Assembly: GCA_963920665.1 (NCBI GenBank)
Contig: OY987267.1
Location: forward strand, 12,214,001 to 12,278,000
Source of the DNA: Straminergon stramineum
Lineage: Eukaryota; Streptophyta; Bryopsida; Hypnales; Calliergonaceae
Direction of reading: 5' to 3'
DNA: 64,000 nt
Shown here: in pieces, positions 60,258-64,000 of the stretch
Position numbering within the stretch: position 1 is the first letter of the stretch
How the letters are laid out: the number at the start of each line of letters is the position of its first letter
Position numbers and translations under genes: made by a program
The notes under the pieces: generated by a model
What the model saw: only the letters and a program-made list of their open reading frames with translations
What the model was told of the DNA's origin: nothing
Database searches by the model: none

Positions 60258-63200
60258 ATGGGGTCGCCGAGGTCGGCTGCGACCGGCGGGCTTGGATTCC
60301 GCGGCGTCGGAAAGCAGCAGCAACAGGGAAATGCGAATGGGAGTAGCACGAACATCCCCGTGGGGATGGGTCACGGGCGCTTCATGAACCTGTCGCGCGA
60401 CGAGAGCGAGCTGGGCGGCGTGACAGACAGCGAAATGGGATCTGATTTTCTGTACACCGTGCACATCCCCGCCACGCCCGACCATCAGATGATGTCCGCG
60501 ACGCCGTCGAACCGCTCCGTGGATCCGCACTCAATGGGGAAAGGCGAGCAGCAATTCGTGTCCAGCACCATCTTCACGGGCGGGTTTAAGAGCGTCACGC
60601 GCGGGCATGTGATGGAGAAGATGATGGAGAGCGAGGGCCAGCACCCGCAGCACCTTGCAGGCAGGGGTCAGGCCTGCCAAGTGGATGGGTGCGATGGCGT
60701 CGCAATGTGCGACGAGCGCGGGGAAAATATGGCGCCTTGCGACTGCGGCTTCAGGATCTGCCGCGACTGCTACATCGACGCGCTCAATGGGAAGGGTGTG
60801 TGCCCCGGCTGCAAAGACGACTACAAGGTCCCCGACGAGCCGCTCAAGCACTACGACGTGCGCCACGAGAATCTGGCTGCGCTTCCGCCGCCGCCCACCA
60901 GCGACGATAGCAACAAAATGGAGCGCCGTCTGTCCATCACGAAGCAGAAGCCGGGACTGCTTATGGGCAACAACCCCTCGGACTTCGACCATGCCAGGTG
61001 GCTCTACCAGTCCAAAGGGACTTATGGCTACGGCAACGCCGTATGGCCCAAAGACGATGGCTATACTAATGGCGGCGGGGAAGCAAACCCGAATGGTGCC
61101 AACCTCGGCGCTGCACCGGACTTCGACGCGAAAGCGCGCCGCCCCTTGTCACGCAAAGTCAGCATCTCCGCAGGCATTCTGAGCCCATACAGGTAATCAA
61201 TAAATGCATCGTCATTACTCCCCTTTGTGTGCACATTGTTGCTCCTGCATTGTCGGGGCGCAGAAAATGAAGGCATTTTGCTGAGGAATGGCTGGCGTTA
61301 ACGTTGCAGGTTGCTAGTGGCGATTCGAATGGTCGTGCTGGGCATGTTTCTGGCGTGGCGAGTGCGGCATATGAACCAAGACGCCGTGTGGCTATGGGGT
61401 ATGTCCGTGGTGTGCGAAATCTGGTTTGCATTCTCGTGGATTCTGGATCAACTGCCAAAGCTGTGTCCCATCAACCGTATGACTGATCTCACCGTTTTGA
61501 AGGACAAGTTCGAGTCACCGCGACCTGAAAATCCCACGGGACGCTCCGACTTGCCGGGCGTGGACGTTTTTGTCTCCACAGCCGATCCAGACAAGGAGCC
61601 GCCGCTCACCACCGGCAACACCATTTTGTCCATCCTCGCCTCCGAGTACCCGCTGGAGAAGCTGTCCATCTACCTCTCCGACGACGGGGGTGCGCTCCTG
61701 TCGTTCGAAGCACTGGCAGAGGCGGCCAGCTTTGCTCGCATTTGGGTGCCCTTCTGCAGGAAACACAAGATTGAGCCGCGCAACCCGGAAACGTACTTTC
61801 TACTGAGGGGTGACCCCACGAAAGGCAAGATCTTGTCGGATTTCGTCAAGGACAGGAGGAGGGTGAAGCGTGAGTACGACGAGTTCAAAGTGCGCGTCAA
61901 TGGGTTGCCGGAAGCGATTCGCCGGCGCTCGGAGGCGTACAATGCGCACGAGGAGATTCGCGCAAAGAGGTCTCAAATTGAAATGGGCGCAGATCCCTCG
62001 GAGCCTCTGAATGTTCCAAAGGCCACTTGGATGGCGGATGGAACGCACTGGCCAGGAACGTGGACGCAGTCTGGCAAGGAACATGGACGCGGCGACCACG
62101 CCGGGATCATTCAGGTAATGCTGGATCCATCCGGGTTTCAAAATCACCAATTCGATTGATCATATTGTGAGAGACATAATTCACACGGAGTCAAATGTTT
62201 TATCATCAGAATTAGTGAAAAGCATTGCATGCTTTGGTCGGGAAACAAGTACAATCGCTGTATGACTTACTCAATACTGCTCAAATGTGCATGAGGCCCA
62301 ATTTGGCTGATCTTTTGTGAATTTGGCGAAAATCTGCAGGTGATGCTTGCGCCCCCGACGCATGAGCCTTTGCTGGGCAGCAGCGACGAGGAGAATTTGA
62401 TCGACACAACAGACGTGGACATTCGCTTGCCCATGCTCGTCTACGTTTCCCGTGAGAAGCGTCCTGGCTACGACCACAACAAGAAGGCCGGCGCCATGAA
62501 CGCTCTCGTACGCACGAGCGCTGTCATGTCTAACGGCCCCTTCATTCTCAATCTGGATTGCGATCACTACATCTTCAACTCCCTCGCCATCCGCGAAGCA
62601 ATGTGCTTCTTCATGGACAAGGGCGGCGACCGTTTGGCCTACGTGCAGTTCCCGCAGCGTTTCGAAGGCGTGGACCCCAACGATCGATACGCGAATCACA
62701 ACACGGTTTTCTTCGACGTGAACATGCGCGCGCTCGACGGGTTACAAGGCCCGGTGTACGTGGGCACTGGATGCGTATTCCGAAGGATCGCCCTCTACGG
62801 ATTTGACCCCCCACGCTCTCGCGAGCACGCCGGCTGCTTCGACTACATCTGCTGCTGCTGCACGGGATCCAAGCACAAGAACAAGATCATGCACACCAAG
62901 CGGATCAATGAGGTCACGGGGATGACGGAGCACGGGACGAGCGATGAAGAGTTTGATGACATCGAAGCGTCCATGCTGCCCAAGCGCTACGGCGCGAGTG
63001 TGGTGTTCGCGGCGTCGATTGCGGTGGCGGAGTTTCAAGGGAGGCCCTTGGCTGATAAGGGCGTGCAGAACAGTCGACCCGCGGGAGCGCTCACCCATCC
63101 TCGGGAACCGCTGGACGCGAGCACGGTTGCGGAAGCGATTAATGTGATTTCATGCTTTTATGAAGACAAAACCGAGTGGGGAGGTCGCGTGGGATGGATT

Positions 63201-64000
63201 TATGGGTCCGTCACGGAGGATGTGGTCACGGGCTTTAGGATGCACAATCGTGGGTGGCGGTCGATTTATTGCGTTACGAAGCGGGACGCTTTCCGTGGAA
63301 CTGCTCCTATCAATCTCACGGATCGTCTTCATCAAGTAAGCAACGTGCCACCCTACATTTTCAGATTGGAATCCAAAATTCCATACTCGACACCCTCCAC
63401 TTTCAGATTGGAAATTCAAAGTCCCGTACTCGCATTTGAATATCTTAATCTTCTGCACCATGAAATTTTCCATAATATCGAACAGGAGGTTTGTTACGAT
63501 GGTTAGGGTTTTAAGGCAGATACGTTCTCTGGGAGGGAGGGGTTTTCTACTCGTGCGTTGTTCTGAATTCCAGGCGTAGGAATTCGGTTCCTCGTTGAAG
63601 GTTGTGATCTGATGCTGGTGTTCTCAAATTTGTTCACTTGCATTGTAGGTGCTGCGATGGGCAACGGGATCCGTCGAGATTTTCTTCTCTCGCAACAACG
63701 CGTTCTTCGCGTCCCCCCGGATGAAACTCCTGCAGCGCATCGCCTACCTGAACGTCGGCATTTACCCTTTCACTTCAATCTTCCTGCTTGTCTACTGCTT
63801 CCTTCCGGCTCTCTCCCTTTTCACAGGCCAGTTCATCGTCCAAAGCTTAAACCTTGCGTTTCTGGTCTACCTTCTCACCATCACCGTCACTCTCTGCATG
63901 CTTGCGGTTCTCGAAGTGAAGTGGTCCGGCATTACACTCGAAGAGTGGTGGCGTAACGAGCAGTTCTGGGTAATTGGAGGGACAAGCGCTCACGTCGCCG
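60258..64000 (+). CDS. Cellulose synthase-like D glycosyltransferase (5' part, truncated by window end)
   Basis: Exons: 60258-61192, 61310-62114, 62340-63335, 63649 to beyond 64000. All introns are GT-AG with joining phases. About 1029 of an expected 1,100-1,200 residues are present. The ATG at 60258 opens a CSLD-type N-terminus with a RING-like zinc finger (Cys at 140, 145, 151, 161, 163, 168, 171, 182, 185). Two membrane helices follow near residues 313-365, then the GT2 catalytic domain: DDG near 436, LDCDHY near 652-656, TEDVVTG near 880, and QVLRW at 912-916, which is split by intron 3 after the Gln. C-terminal helices begin near 945. CSLD proteins make beta-1,4-glucan or mannan in Golgi or plasma membrane and serve tip growth and cell-plate formation. 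Coding GC is very high compared with the region. Confidence 0.95.

Noticed and set aside
60091..61276. Long ORFs on both strands overlapping CSLD exon 1
   Set aside because: Shadow frames caused by very high GC in CSLD codons. The CSLD frame alone has zinc-finger and family motifs.

Overview
The window looks like nuclear DNA of a land plant, probably not a flowering plant (inference). Three things point this way. Four spliced or intronless genes have plant-type structure, including a cellulose synthase-like D gene. There is a short interstitial run of the plant telomere unit (TTTAGGG). GC-rich exons sit in very AT-rich DNA full of miniature transposons. I cannot name the species from sequence alone.

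Left part, about 1-17.6 kb: a cluster of degenerate mobile-element-like genes. It holds two copies of an unknown coiled-coil protein family (1184-2587 minus; 10275-11833 plus, broken), a protein-kinase-like ORF cut by one in-frame TAG (3569-5116 minus), and a hAT-superfamily transposase in one reading frame with three internal stops (13245-16520). Six GC-rich degenerate arrays built on the sense unit CCCGCGGTCGCC punctuate this region. Four of them lie directly 5' of the four coding units, always in the same orientation relative to the gene. Three of those genes also share a leader sequence just downstream of the array. This suggests one expression module shared by different genes of a mobile system. 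A roughly 250 bp fold-back, a tRNA-derived SINE, and a tandem repeat of about 213-224 bp lie between them.

Middle part, 17.6-60 kb: mostly AT-rich intergenic DNA with dense miniature elements. The main types are a TTAA-flanked family with CCCCTAAA-type termini (about ten paired copies), a TAAGGTA-ended family (three copies), a 128 bp hAT-type element with near-perfect 8 bp target duplication, CAGTG-ended elements with CCGG motifs, a near-palindromic element at 39.9 kb, and a solo LTR of 1121 bp with a perfect 5 bp target duplication. Two host genes sit here. One is an intronless peroxisomal delta3,delta2-enoyl-CoA isomerase ending in SKL (36896-37576 minus). The other is a nine-exon SIRT5-type sirtuin (41991-46330 plus) that translates to 310 residues and keeps the Tyr-x-x-Arg signature of lysine desuccinylases.

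Right end, 60.26-64 kb: the first four exons of a CSLD glycan synthase, cut by the window end about 100 residues before the expected C-terminus. The host genes look independent. The isomerase serves peroxisomal beta-oxidation, the sirtuin probably deacylates organelle proteins, and CSLD makes wall polysaccharide in tip-growing cells.
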